DNA from: Piscicola geometra
Lineage: Eukaryota; Annelida; Clitellata; Hirudinida; Piscicolidae
NCBI GenBank assembly: GCA_943735955.1
Contig: OX030958.1
Location: 3,589,031 to 3,653,030 of the forward strand
Direction: 5' to 3'
Length of the DNA stretch: 64,000 nt
Part shown: positions 37,894 through 51,800 of the stretch, one piece after another
Numbering within the stretch: the first letter of the stretch is position 1
How the letters are laid out: every line of letters begins with the position of its first letter
Notes under the pieces: generated by a model
What the model was told of the DNA's origin: nothing
Seen by the model: the letters and a program-made list of their open reading frames with translations, nothing else
The model's database searches: none
Made by a program: the position numbers and the translations under genes

Positions 37894-40800
37894 TAATTTT
37901 GATCATATTTACCTACAACCTTGTTTCCTATTCATATTATCGTTCTATTCTTCGTCAACACCCATTCCTGCTCCAACATCGAGGTGACCTTGACAGGGTC
38001 GTGTCGAGCTAGGCATGGAGCCTCAAGTGCCAGCATGCATCCCGTTCGAGGAGGGGGGTGAGTGAACAAAAGGATGTATGGTGCCCACTTAGTTTGAGAG
38101 ATGCAAGCTTGTGTAGAAGCATTTGTGTTTGCAAAAAAAAAGATTCATGAAAATGAAAAGTGTTAAAAAGCTCTGAAAGAATGATCGTTTGAGTTTTTTT
38201 GTCAAATTGCCATGAATTTTCGACTCTTTGGAAAATACAAAATTTCATTATGAGCCCGTAAAATAGCTTGATAGGGGCATAAAAGCCGAGGGAGAATAAT
38301 GCAAGTGGGAGGGTGCCTGTGAAGCATTCCTATGATTATTTCAAGAATTTTTTCCCGTATTTGAATTATATTTAAGAAATATGTGGAAAAATCTTATGCA
38401 TTTAAAAACAAATAACTCACCTCTTTATTTCCCACAGGCGACATAGCAACAATCACTTGTGATTTAGCAGTCGTCTGCTGTGAAACAACTTTTCAACGCT
38501 GAGTTTTTGAAACGTTTCATTATTTACTTTTTTCTCTTTGCTCGCATTAAAATTTTTTTTCTTTTTTCATTGTTCCATTCATGTTAGTTTTGCATATGTT
38601 AATTCATACGTAAGTTATTAAACTTCAAAATTTATCTGAGTGTTCTAGCTTGCATCTTAATTTTTAAAACTAAAAAAAAATATTTTTATTCTGTGACTGT
38701 CAGTTTTTATTACCAATAATAAAAGTCTCATTTCTTTCTTTAATATAATTATGACTGCCATAACGCTATCACACGACAAAGCAAAACTAAGAAGACTCCT
38801 AACAAAAAAGTATATTCTTGAAAGCACTGTTGGTGTTTTTCAGTTTAAATTATTCTTCAAGTTTGTAAATTATTCAATGTAACTTGAATAAAACTATATG
38901 AAAAATAATTTTCTGAACAAAAACGCCCCCTTTGAGTATATAAATTAAACTTTTCTAAAAATTAAAAATCGAAACTTGTTTTCTTCAGTGTGTTTCCACT
39001 CACAAGACCCTCCAGCCACTCATCATTGAGCCGTTTTTCTATTATTCCACCACTCAACGCACCTGTTTCAACTTATTAAATAAATATCGCTAGTGACACC
39101 CTCACCACTCAATTTCTGCAGCAATTTCAATTTTAAAATACACCAAACGATTCTAGCCAACTCAGTCGTTTCTGAGTAAAACTTCTAGAACGCAGCCCTA
39201 TCTCCTTTGAAACACTCGACTTTTCGTACCGCCTCTTTTACCAATGCGTAAAAAAAACTAAGAGGGTCTAGAAAGTTAGAAAAACCGTTAAAAATAAACA
39301 TTTAAATGCTTTGAAAAATCGCAGGCATTATTGAAGCCTGCTTCAATTTCTTCGGAATACTTTGTTGTCACATTATTCAATTATATTTTAATAGTAATAT
39401 TTTATAGTAATAATTTAAATTTAATTTTTATATTAATATTTTAAATTCTAAACAATTTTTTCTAATACCAAAAATTAATGAGTGTTTTTAAATCGTTTTC
39501 GCATCGTGAGTTTTTTAAATATAATTTAGGTTAAAAGTTTAATAAAAAAACGAAAATCTTGTGCGTAATCTTTTTTTTCAGTTTTAATCAAAATCCTTAC
39601 ACTTCTCAATTATTTCTTTTAAAATTAGTTATTTAAACTAAAATTTATTGGTTTTCACAAATTCAATTTCAAAAATAAAGTAATTTTCAACTAATAATTT
39701 TGCTATTTCATAAATTAATAATTAATCATTAAACCACTAAAGCTTATCAAGTTTTCATCTATGCAGTTTCAACTACTACACTGAGTATAGTTTACACTCA
39801 CCCCCTACCAACATTTTCATCTTTTCATGCAAAACACTGCTTTAGGAGGTGTTGGTGCTTGCAGGTCTCAACGGACCACTACTTCTGCAGGTCACACAAC
39901 AGGCGAAAATGTCAGCAGATGAAATATTTTTTTAAAGAAATATTTTTTTTTTGAAAGACGTTGAAGGCGTCACATGAGTGAAGTCGAGCTTTTGAATGCC
40001 ACAAAGACACTCTTTGCTGCTAAAATATTTAATATTTAACTTTTTTTTACTTATGAATTTTATGTAGAGTTTCGAAAATGTATTTAAAAAAATTTTGTTT
40101 AAAAAATAGATTTTTCAAGTTTCTTTGACGCTTCATGACTTTCTAAGAATCTCGGCAAAACTTTCACACTTGAACAAAACTAAGTTGCTTTGTAAAAAAA
40201 TTTATAAACTATTTCATAAACATTATTTGTGATTTATTTTATATTGACTTTTTAGCTTTAAAAATTTTTAAATCCACAGCCTTCCATTAAATTCCATTTA
40301 GTGAAAAATGACAAAAAAACTAGAATCAATGAAAAATAAATAGCAAAATTGAAAGCACAAACAGAGCGAAATTATATTATAAAGGCCAAAAAGAGTGCAG
40401 AAACAATTGAGCTAAAGCAGCAAACATTGGTAATTTTGGTAATGAGGAATAAAGATGCAAATGAAAGTCTCTTTACACTTCAATTTTGTCCTTCTGTATA
40501 GAAGTGTATATCTGTGTAGTTCTAAAAAGTGTAAAAATTTTAGTTTTAGTTTATATTCTAGCTCTTTAAAGTTTTTTTCCATAAATATTTTAATTCTGTA
40601 AGTTTTTGATCTTTTTTTTCTAGTTTAAAAATAATTAAATTATTAACGTCCATTAATGATCAAAGAAATATTATTCAGTTATATTTTTTTAAATCGTAAA
40701 TTAAAAAAAGAATTCCCTAATTCTGAAGGCATACAAGCATCAGTGGATTCATAGTCTTGAGAACTCACGAGCAGAGCGTAGGATGCCTATATAAGCGAGC

Positions 40801-43673
40801 GTTTGAAGAGGGTGACAGGGTTTTGTAAGTTAAATAATTGGTCAGCTCTTTAAAGGTTCATTGAACGTTAGCTTAACCTTCTGAATAGATTGTTTCATAA
40901 TAGTTATTGATTTCAAATTAAAATTATTTCAAGAAAAGTTGAATTCTTTTATGATTGAAGGACTTTATAATGTTAATGAATGGAAATGGCTGTTCGTAGC
41001 TCAGAAGTTGATGATTTATAGATTTCCAAAGTCTGTCTAAACTTTTCAGTCCTATGAATCATTGCACACAAGAGACACAACTAATTTCCAACGCAAACAT
41101 TCGAAAACTGAATTTGAAAAAATTCTAATAGACCAGAAAGAGCGTATACGAAATTAATAAAAGATTCAATAAACTCTAGTTTAACCTCTGCCGCATCGAA
41201 ACTTGTTTTAGGTACTTTTTATCTCAACTTTAAACCAAGATGATTTAAATAATAATAAACTTTCAACTTTATCAAATACTGGTAAACACAAATGAGTCAC
41301 ATAAAAATATTGCTGTTGAATGCAAAGAAATTGAATGAAAATTTGATGAAAACAACTTTAACAATTTTTATTTTATAACACTTATTGCTAAGGTAATATT
41401 CGTATACGAGTGGGCTACACTACATTCCAAGGAGATACAGACCACCGCTTTGAGAAATGTTAGAAAGATCGCAATCTTGATCTTTCCAGTTAGATAAAAC
41501 TAATCGTTAAAGATCAAGAAAAACATTTGAAAAAACAATTTTCAGAGATACACGAAACCAGAAAAAGAAGCTACAAGACGTGGTAGTTAAGTACTTGGTA
41601 AATTCCATGAGGCTCCATAAAAATAACTTTGTCTCAATTAAAGTAACTAACTGCATCATCAAACAGACTGAAATAATGAATTCCCTTGGTGATGCAAAAA
41701 AAAGAAAGAGGATGAGAGGGGCGCTGAGAGGGAGGATGGAATGGGAGAGGAATGTTGGCGGAGGGCAGTTGAAGAAGGAACAGCATAGGATTCTGCTTGT
41801 CTTCTGTCTTTCTCTGCTATACACAGGTTTCTGTGTTTAAGTTATACAAATTTAGTTTACATTTTTTGTTGTTGAATTACTTTGCTTTCAAACTTAGCTT
41901 TTTACATGTAGTTTTCGCTCTGATTGCTGCATTGAAAGTATTTACGATCAAGCAAGCATGCTTCAAGCGTATCTTCAAGTTCTTTCAAATCGCGCTATTT
42001 GCAATTATTCTAAAAAAATTTGACGAAAAAAAATTTACTGAAATGTATTTTTGAATAGTAAAATTGTCTTAGTTTGGTGTCATTGTTACTTATAAGATGA
42101 ACGATTTTTCTTAAATTCTTCACATGTTTTGAAAACTTTCCATTTTGTTTTGGCCAAAATTAAATTGAACGTTTACAAATTAGATCAATTTATTTTCAAT
42201 TTAAACATTTAATTCAATTCTAAACTTGTTAGCGCAAGATGCTCTTTTCACCTTCTCCAAACTGCAAACACTGTATTATTCAAGAACCTAACCTGCGGCA
42301 ACATTTTTTCTTTCAAAAAATTTTCACAAACGCTTTCGACGTGCTGAATAGTCTAGAGTTATTAAACTTTAATATTTTTTTCAAGATCATAAAAAGACAT
42401 GAAACAATAATTTTTTTAATTAAAAACAAAAAGGTTTTGAAAAAGTTGGTAATTTTGAAGAATATTTCGATATCAAGAAACGCAACTGTTACTCAATTCC
42501 CAAAGCAGCGTTCAATTTTTGATCAGAAAACAAAATATTTTTTTATTATTCTCTTCCTAGTCTTTTTCTATTTTTCTACATTGTTTATCCAGCCACAAAA
42601 AAAAGAAAAATAACTTTAAAAAAAAGCAATATTATAAAACATATAAGGTAACTATCAATTCAATGGCCCCCTACAGTGCCAAATGAAAATATGAGTTATG
42701 AAGGCCGATGAAATATTCATTTTCGGGGACTTCATCAAGCGGCCATTCTCGATACTCCATAAATTGTTCTAATTAATCAGTAAGTCATCCCTGCAACGAG
42801 ATTGATTGTCGTCAAGCATGCTCCGTCTTTGTGATCTGCCTCATCAACGTTTCAATGTAGTCTATTGTCTTTAAAAGATTTTTTTCTTAAAGCCTTCCTA
42901 AGCTAACATATTTTTATTTTTATACAAAAATGTATTTTTTGACTTTTTTCAATGTCACCTGAACGAAAAATAGTTTGAATGAAATATTACAATAGCAAGA
43001 TAAAAAAACAATAACTTAAAAAATCAATGAAATATTAAAATAAAAAATAAATATTAAAAAGTAAAAGTGAATAACAAGCTGTCTGTCTAGGCTCTTATTC
43101 GTCTCAAATGCTCTTTTGTATCTTCTCATCTTTCTTTGTGCCTCTTGATGCAGATGATGAGGCTTATTACTTTTTTTAAATATTTTCTTCCAATTATTTT
43201 ATAATAATATAATTTATATTATTTTTCATTTATTTATTTTATTTTTTACTTTTTTAATGCCTTATTCTCGAGTTGTCTTTGCTTCATGGGCTGCATAGCG
43301 TTGCTTGATTGAAGATCCAAATCCCATGACCGTCCTATCAATTATTCAATACTATCATCAATTTATGCGTCTGAGAAACAATAACACGAACAATAGAAAT
43401 AAATAGAAACAAATGCAATATCAAGTTTGTCTGTATTGCTGGTCAGACTCAGGTTCTTCAACAAGACGACTCCGAGACGCCAATCCATAAAAACGTAGCG
43501 ATGAGTTAATAGAGGTAGACACACGAGCAGCAAGATTAAACTTCAAAATGGTGTTGTTGTTGTCTCGAACAGAACAACTTCTTGAAACATGAGAAAGTGA
43601 CACAAACAGCAACAATGCATCGATTAAGCTTCCTTGTGCAAACTTGCGCTTCCTGCTTCTGTTAACTTTCCAG

Positions 43674-43790
43674 TCTTCCTCGAAAGCTTTATGGCCCTCC
43701 ATGCTCCCAGGAAGGCAAGAGCCGATGCCCATGCAGATGTCACACACGCAGTTCGACGTACTGCAACACACCAGTCCTCAAATGCCACAC
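43674..43790 (+). CDS. Possible upstream exon, perhaps of gene 2
   Basis: A 117-base stretch richer in G+C than its surroundings lies between a strong acceptor (GTTAACTTTCCAG) and a donor (GTGAGA). Read phase 1 to phase 1 it encodes FLESFMALHAPRKARADAHA and on to HQSSNAT, and would join in frame to the exon at 57092. No domain is recognisable. Another + frame (SSKALWPSMLPGRQ) and a minus-strand Cys-rich frame (CVCDICMGIGSC) are also open, so strand and frame are uncertain. Confidence 0.3.
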
Positions 43791-45990
43791 GTGAGAGCAC
43801 TTCCACGAAACTCTATTTGATATCTTTGTTTATGCTTCTTCCTGTTTTCCATCTCTGCGTACATCAACCTCCTGTGTGCACCCATCTTTCCACTTTATGC
43901 CTTTTCCTTCTCCGGCAGGCCTTTTTCCTCCGTCGTTTATCTCTTTCTTTTCGTGATTTTTCAGTTGCGTGTCTTGAGTGTGCATTGGAACTAGTATGAT
44001 TCCTCTCGAATTTCACTCAAGAAACAATAGTTGGAGATAAAAAATGATGATGATGAGAAGGATGATGTAAAAAATAGGAATGTTAATATTAAAAACGACG
44101 ATGATGGTGACAGTATTGAGAGTGGAAGTGATAATGACAGCCAGTGACCGATGGCGACCTCAATGTCAGTGGTTGTCAGTTCGCGTAACTACACCAAAAC
44201 TTTCAATCAACTCAAATGCTACGAGAAACCTTGGAGGACAATGAAAGAAGTTGTCAATGTAGTAGTGATCAGTGCTTCTAGGTGCAACGGGTCAAGAATC
44301 AATGTTATTCATGGCTGAGGCCCGAAGAGAATAAAGAAAACTGTGCAGAAAATTAAAATGCACGTAGCAATTTGAACGCCCTTGAAAAAGAGTCGAGTGT
44401 GTGCAGTGTTCACAGTGATACAATGTAGCACTGCTACAAATTGATACAAAAGAACGATCTACGTGAATAATTAACGGCCACTGAACGAAACAACAAACAA
44501 ATAAAAGGCTTAAATAATGAATGAACTGGGTAACAGCACACAATCAGTGCAAGAGAAACTGGGATGATCCTGGTGGGTGGAGCTTCAATGCGTGTGCCTC
44601 CGATGAACCTCAGTGTCTACCTTTGAACCACCTTCAGCTCTGCCTGATTTTGCAGTTTTAATTTTACAACTCTAAATTTTGTATTTAAATTTTTTATTTG
44701 TATGTAAAATTATTACCAATATGTCATTGTTCTTAAAAATTGTAATTTGGAAAAATGTTTGAGCTAATAGTTGATCAAATAGTTTTTTTGCATACAAAAT
44801 ATTATATTTTTGGGCGCACACTTGTCTAACTGTCGTTTTTAGAGATCTCTTCTTTCTTTCTTATTTCCTCAACCATGGTGCATACGTCACATTTACTTCT
44901 GAATAAATGCTCCAAGTGACCAGAATATACAGCAGAGCCATTATCTCTATTATTATTATTGCAGTATTTAAGTGATTTGCAGAGCGTTTTAGTTGTCGTG
45001 AACGTTAAGTAAATGTATTGTTGTAGTTGTTTTTTATGCTTTCACTGCTGTGAAGGTTGTAGTTGTTTTAAATTGTGTAGGATTATAATGTAGTTTTAGT
45101 GTTGTGGCTGTCAATGAAGATGTATATGTTTCGCCCCATTTTAGAATGCGTCAAGCTTTATAATAAAACTGTAAAAAAAAATTCTAGAAACTTTACAATC
45201 AAATATCATAGAATTCTTACTTTTTTGCAAAACTCATAACTGCAAAGTATATTTTGAAAAAAGTTGTTCCTAGGTTTAGGGTTAGAGAAAGATTTTACAA
45301 AAAATCTTTCTCAATTTTTCAATCCTATTCTAAAGCGGAATTATTAAAAAATGCGATGGGACTTATTATGTATGGAGGTTTCATGCGAAGTTCATTTGCT
45401 TTAGCTGCACACCATGATTATTCATGTAGTTTCAATAATACATCTTTCTTCACAATGCTTTCAGAAAAACCTATGAAGTGGCTCAATCTAAGTAACTTCC
45501 ACTAAATAATTATATTCCATCTTTCAAAAACGTTTTTTAGAATGTAATGCAAAGGTAACAATGATCTTCAAAATAAATGTAAAAAATATATTTTTATTGA
45601 AATAATCTTTAGTACTTATTGAGTCAATCATGTATTTGAATGTCACAGCTATACACAAGCATAGCATCGGCAAAGGCATTAGAACTAAGCAGAAATTCCA
45701 GAACATATAATACGGTCTGTTAAGTAGTGAGTTTATAATGGAAAACACTTTAAAAAACACAAATAAGGTGCGCATGCTAATAGTGCACTGTCGAAATGTG
45801 AGTTTCTAAGAAGAGATGGAACGTCATGAACAAGTTTGTTTCAGAAGCCATTATCTCGTTCGTATGACGTAGGGAATAATGTGGTGATTAGTTGCCTCAT
45901 TATCATTTTCGTTTTTTTATCAGATATAAAAATGCTTTCGAAGCTCGATTATTGAAGTTTTTAAGAGGGAAATTACAATTTCTTTACGTG

Positions 45991-46150
45991 TTTAGTGCGT
46001 GGTTGGTGTGTAGTTGGTGTTTAGTGATTGTGTGGTTGGTGTCCAGTTGCTTTGTGGTTGGTATGTGTAGGGCAGATATGTGTTTGGTGTCTAGTTGGTG
46101 TTCAATTTGTGCGTCGTTTGTACGTAGTAGATGTATGGTAAGTGTGGTCT
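45991..46150. repeat. Degenerate GTTGGTGT minisatellite
   Basis: Variants of GTGGTTGGTGTGTAGTT and GTCTAGTTGGTGTT recur over about 150 bases, an imperfect G/T-only short tandem array. Confidence 0.6.
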
Positions 46151-47740
46151 AGGTGCATGATTGGTTTTAGGAGATTGTATGGTGAATAAAAATAGGCGAA
46201 GAAGGAATTTATGACTAATGTTAAAAAAATCTATTGAACCAGTAAATTTCTTCAAAAAGTAAGATGCCACTATTTAAATCGATTAGGCATTTTGAAAGAA
46301 ATTAATTCTGATCTTCAAACGTCTCTTTGATGCCTTCAAAACTATTGGAATATGCATTGATTTCAATTAAATACGAATTAGAGTTAGAGTTTAACGACAT
46401 TTTTCTTTCTTAGGCTAAAATTTCAAAAGACCTAATTTATTAAAAATTCTCAATTTAGTGAGAAAATATTTTAAATGATAAAAGTTGGGAATGAAGCATT
46501 CGGAAAATTGTGACAAGGAGAGTGATTTTCAGCCGCACTTTTTGCAACAAAAGGAATTTTCAGTTACTCGGAACAATACGCACATGGTCTCAACCATTCG
46601 TCCTTTTGCCAATTAATGCCTCTTCACCTATTACGCTGTTTGTAATGGACGACCCCTGAATAATTTCGATTGCTTTGGCGCCAACTTTTTATTTGCATAT
46701 TTATTTGATATATCTTTATTTATGGCTGCGTTGCATAAAAACGGTATCGTATTTTTATCTGAAATGATCGTGCATAAGCAAGATTAACAAAAATAAGGAA
46801 TAGAAAATATTAAGATATTATGATTAGCGAATTTTAGTGAGTGTGGTGTAATGCACGAGAAAACAATAAGTAAACACTGCGCACACAAAACAAACAAACG
46901 ACATCAGTAAGAAGCACCTTAAGACTCATAAGAGAGGAAAAAATTGGAGAAAAATAAACTGAAAGAATAAATATTACCTTAAAAATAAATATAATAATAA
47001 GGTGAAAAATAAAGTTTTATTGCTTCTTTCTTGCCTACGCATCTATGCATATTTTATCGACTCTTAATAAAACATAGTTGTTAGAGGAGTAAATAAAAAC
47101 ACTGTCTGAGAAACCAGGCAAGAATTCCAGATAATTAGAAAACTTTTTTCGCATAATGATCACAACGGGGTGGTGCTCCCAATAATGCCGCTGCTTGAAA
47201 AAAAGTATTTAAAAATTAAAAAATTATATTCACGAAACGCGATTTGAACTGGTTTCCTTTGAAAAAATTATTTGCAATTACAAAACTGAACTACGAAATA
47301 ATTTTTAAACCTAAATTTAAGTTAAAATTCATATTTAATTTTTCAAGTTTACATATTACAAAATAGAACACTACCTTAAAGCCGCCTAGCATTTTTTGCA
47401 CGCATCGTTTTATGGCAGCCCGTTCACTTGCAATAATCCCTCAACTTTAGGACAAGATCAATACCTGCACAGACAGCGGCACCTGGTCTTTGTTCTTTTT
47501 TCCTTCTTTTTCTTTTTTTCAGTTTTGAATCACTGCCGTGTAAATAAAGATTAATGATCTATTTATTATCAGTCTGCCACTCTTTCAAAAGCACGTCTCT
47601 ATGTCCTTATTATCTGCAATTAATTGTCTGAAACAGCTCTCAAATGTTCTAGAGGTAACCTCAATGAAAGAAACATTTGTATTAATTTTCCTATAACTGC
47701 TTAGAAGGATTATGTTACAGAAGGGGTTTTACAGATGTTG

Positions 47741-48094
<354 letters not shown>

Positions 48095-48628
48095 CAATAG
48101 AATTAATATTTTAAATGCTAGTAATAGAAGCAGTTATGGATTTAAGAGATGTGGTAGAGGTTGTAGTTGTAGTACAAGGTGTACTAGTTGTGTTATATGG
48201 CTGACCAAACGACCACAAATTCCTGTCCTTAGAGATGCAAACAGCGCTAACTATTGTGTATGCATTGGTGCGTCTGTGTGCTTGTGTTCTTCTTTGTGTG
48301 TTTTTGTTTTAGACTTTATGATTTTTCATTTTTTTCAATGTATATGTGTTCCTATGTGTAAACGGGTGCATGAAAATATGTGTTTTTACACTTCATTGTG
48401 AGATTAATTAGATATTTAATATTTGCTCCGATAAATATTAGTACTTATGTAACTGTAAAATTAAGTACGATGTAGCATCCCAAACACTAAAGTGGCATTT
48501 ACCCAAGAAAGATTTAGGACCACAACTTCTGTTTTGGTATTCAAATGCAACGCAGTGTGGTGGGGAGGTGGTGGCAGTACGTGGTCATGCACGTAGGCAG
48601 ATCATTATAAGATCATAAGTTAGCATGC

Positions 48629-48815
48629 GAGTATGTGTGAGTGTGCGTGAGTATGTGTTAGTTTGTGTGTGAGTATGTGTGAGTGTGCGTGAGTATGTGT
48701 GAGTATTCGTGAGTATGTGTGAATATGTGTGTGTGAGTGTGTTTATGTGCTTGTATTTGTGAATATGTGTGTAGGTTTGAGTGTGAGTGTGTGTGTGAGT
48801 GTGCTTGTATGTTCA
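48629..48815. repeat. Degenerate GAGTATGTGTGAGTGTGCGT repeat
   Basis: A unit of roughly 20-30 bases built from GAGTATGTGT and GAGTGTGCGT recurs over about 185 bases with increasing divergence. Confidence 0.65.
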
Positions 48816-51800
48816 CATGAGTTGCGCGTGGAGTGTATAGAGGAAGGAAGGTGAGAGGAGACTTGCTCCCACGATCATCTGGAGCTTCTTTGAACGTTCC
48901 GTGCTGGTTGTTGCCTAATTTAGTGAAGTGTGCCTTGGTGATGTGCGGCCTTTGTAGTTGTTGGATGGCGTGTTTTTATTGTTTGTTGTTGTGATGGTGT
49001 CTTTGTCGAGTGTGTTGCTCCGTAAATTGTGGTGGTGTATTTATAAAGCTGAAATATTTGTGCAATAGTTTTTTATGCTTTTAATGGTGTGGTTGGGGTT
49101 CGAAAGCTTTATTTGTGTAATGTTGACACCAGACGAGTAGATGTGTAGTTTTGTTTGTTTTAATGGTTTGTTAATGAAGTCTTTTCACCTGAAACTTGTG
49201 TTTTGTTTTTTAAGCTGATTTTATATTAAAAAAATTTTTTTTTAATCTTCGAATTCATTGATTTCTAAATAATGCGACTAAACTGTTGGTTTCCTCATTG
49301 TTCCAGCTTGTCTACTAAAATAAAACTAAAAAAATTAATATTTTTCTATGAAAAAACGTAGTTTTTTTATTTCTAAAATATCTTTCAAATTGCAAAATTA
49401 TATTTTAGTAAACAATTTGTTTTGCTCTTAATTTGAAAGTATGTAGGAATAAAGCATATTTTAAAATATATTTAAAAAATTCTAAAACATTGTCGCACAA
49501 TATCATGCTCGATTGTAATCTTCAATTGATTTTGCGGTTCTTATGTCTAAGATCAGTACTCAGCAAAAAAGAAATCAAAATTAAAAAAGATTAAGACACC
49601 TAAGCTTGCACTGAGACATTCCTGCAGTGAAGTGGGCACTCGAGTGACTTTTGTGTTCTCCATAATACAAACTAAAAATAAATAACAGATGAATCTGGCT
49701 AGGTAGCAACAGTAGAGCACCTAGATACGTGTTTCGAAGAACAAGTGCTATGACTGGAAGCTGTAAAGTCAAGAAAAACAAATTTTAATGCCTCAAGACT
49801 TATTATTTTTGACGTTGTTATAATCAGTTTTGCCGCAATTTCATCACTTCGACCCAGCGCGATGAAACTTCAATTTTCTATTTTTCGAGATAAGGCCTTT
49901 TATGCGCTCATAACAATTCTGAGAATTTCTTAATTCTTATAATATTTCAAATCTTTTTATTTCTCACAACTCCGCACACAATTGTTTGTTTAATATGTCC
50001 TAGGCTTCTTGTGTTGTTATTTTTTCATTTCCAATGACTTTTCTAGCGATCCACCCTCCATAACTCACCATTGTATTTAATGGCCGCCACTGCTATCACA
50101 TTTATGCTTGCCTCCAGCAAAACTGATTTATTCTCCTTCTTTTACTTTTCTTTTTTATCATTTTATTTTTATAATTTTCATTTTTCTGTCAACTATTCTA
50201 GTTACAGCATTTAATTAATAAGTGTTGTTTTTGTTTTTAGATAGCTTTGAAAAATGCCATGTAATTATATTTTCAGCATCAAAATGTTCCACTTTTACAC
50301 TTTTTTCGTGTATTCTCACACACCTTTAGTCAGTTTCGCAATAATTCAGTTTAATCTAAAAACAAAAAAACAAAATATGTATAATTTTCGATTGAGTATT
50401 TTACAACCTTTTTATAAATAAAAAATTTGATGAAAAAAACAAATTTAAGTATCGAATAGAGATTTCTGAAGCGTATTCGTGCTGTTTCAAGAATGATAGT
50501 TTCCGCATTCACGCCAAGCCACTTTCATCATTCGCATTTTACGACTTTTCGTTTTCAAATGTCAAAATTTCAGAAACTTATATTTTGAAATAATTATTTA
50601 ATTTAGTTTTAAAAATAAATTAGTATAGGTTTGTGGATAATAATTAAATATACCATTTTTTCTGTTGCAAATGCTGTTAAAAATCATGTCGCATCATGCC
50701 AATATTCTAATCCGTTTTACCAAAAAAACTTCAAACTTTTTTCAAAACACGATGGATTAAAATTATCTCTAAATTCTATATTTAAAAAAATTGTATTTTA
50801 ACATTTAATATTATTAATCATTAATTATAAGTTTTAGTTTTTAAGGTTTTGTTCCGAAGAAAGCCTTGAGCAAGTTCCTGCAACGAAAGATCTTTAACTA
50901 ATTTTCCAAGTCACGTCGAATTTGCATACATATGACAACTCTCTGAGTCGTAATAACTGAAAATATGAGCTATAAAGAGAAAAAGAATAATGACGAAGAT
51001 ACATAAAAACATTCGAGTAGTTGTGAATCTAATTGTACCAGCCTCTTTTCTTTGTTAGATGGTTTGTTGATCAACTTGTTTCGATGATATGCTAATTGCA
51101 TGAGGTTTAACAAAATTGCGAAAATGCATTTGGCAAGCGAACGTCAGCCTTTAACGCTCGCTGAGAAGCGAGAAAAAGAATTAAATTCCGAAGAAAGAAA
51201 CAAAAGAACGAATCAAGCGTTTGAATGGAGGTGGATTTGACAAATGGAGAGAAAAGTGGAATGCCTGGTACTCGCAATGCAACAATGAAGGATTGGAGTG
51301 GGAGCGGAGATAAAGGGGAGATGGATGCGTGGGAGCGAATGAACTTGAGGAATGAAAATAAGGAAATAAATAAAAGTGCTTATCATGATTATGCAAATTA
51401 AGGCCATCTGAGTTTATATTCTCGTGGGAAGGGAATCGAAAAAATAATGGAATGAAAAAAGTAGGGTGAAAAAGGCGTGAAGAGGGGATGGGTTGAATCT
51501 ACGAGATGAAAGGCAGACAACTAAACTGAGTAATGATAAAAAGCTATTTAAACAAATTGATTTTGAAAGCTTGCAAAATATCAAGAATCAGAAAAGAGTA
51601 AATGAATGAGAGGATGAGATAAATCTGAAATGGCGCCCCGGCAAGCGGCGTGAGTTAATGGGCATTAAGAGGCGTTCATTACAGGCATGTGCGCTGATTG
51701 AATTAGCACATCTTTACTTCTCACTTTGTTCTCCGTGTGTTCCCTTGTGTAAGTCTGTGTGTGTGTGAAAGTGTGCGTTTTTGTGAGTTTTATAAAAGAA

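Noticed and set aside
43421..43806. Cys-rich minus-strand gene
   Set aside because: The frame is open, but the minus-strand donor is poor and no domain is visible. The + strand acceptor and donor are better, and even those are weak evidence.
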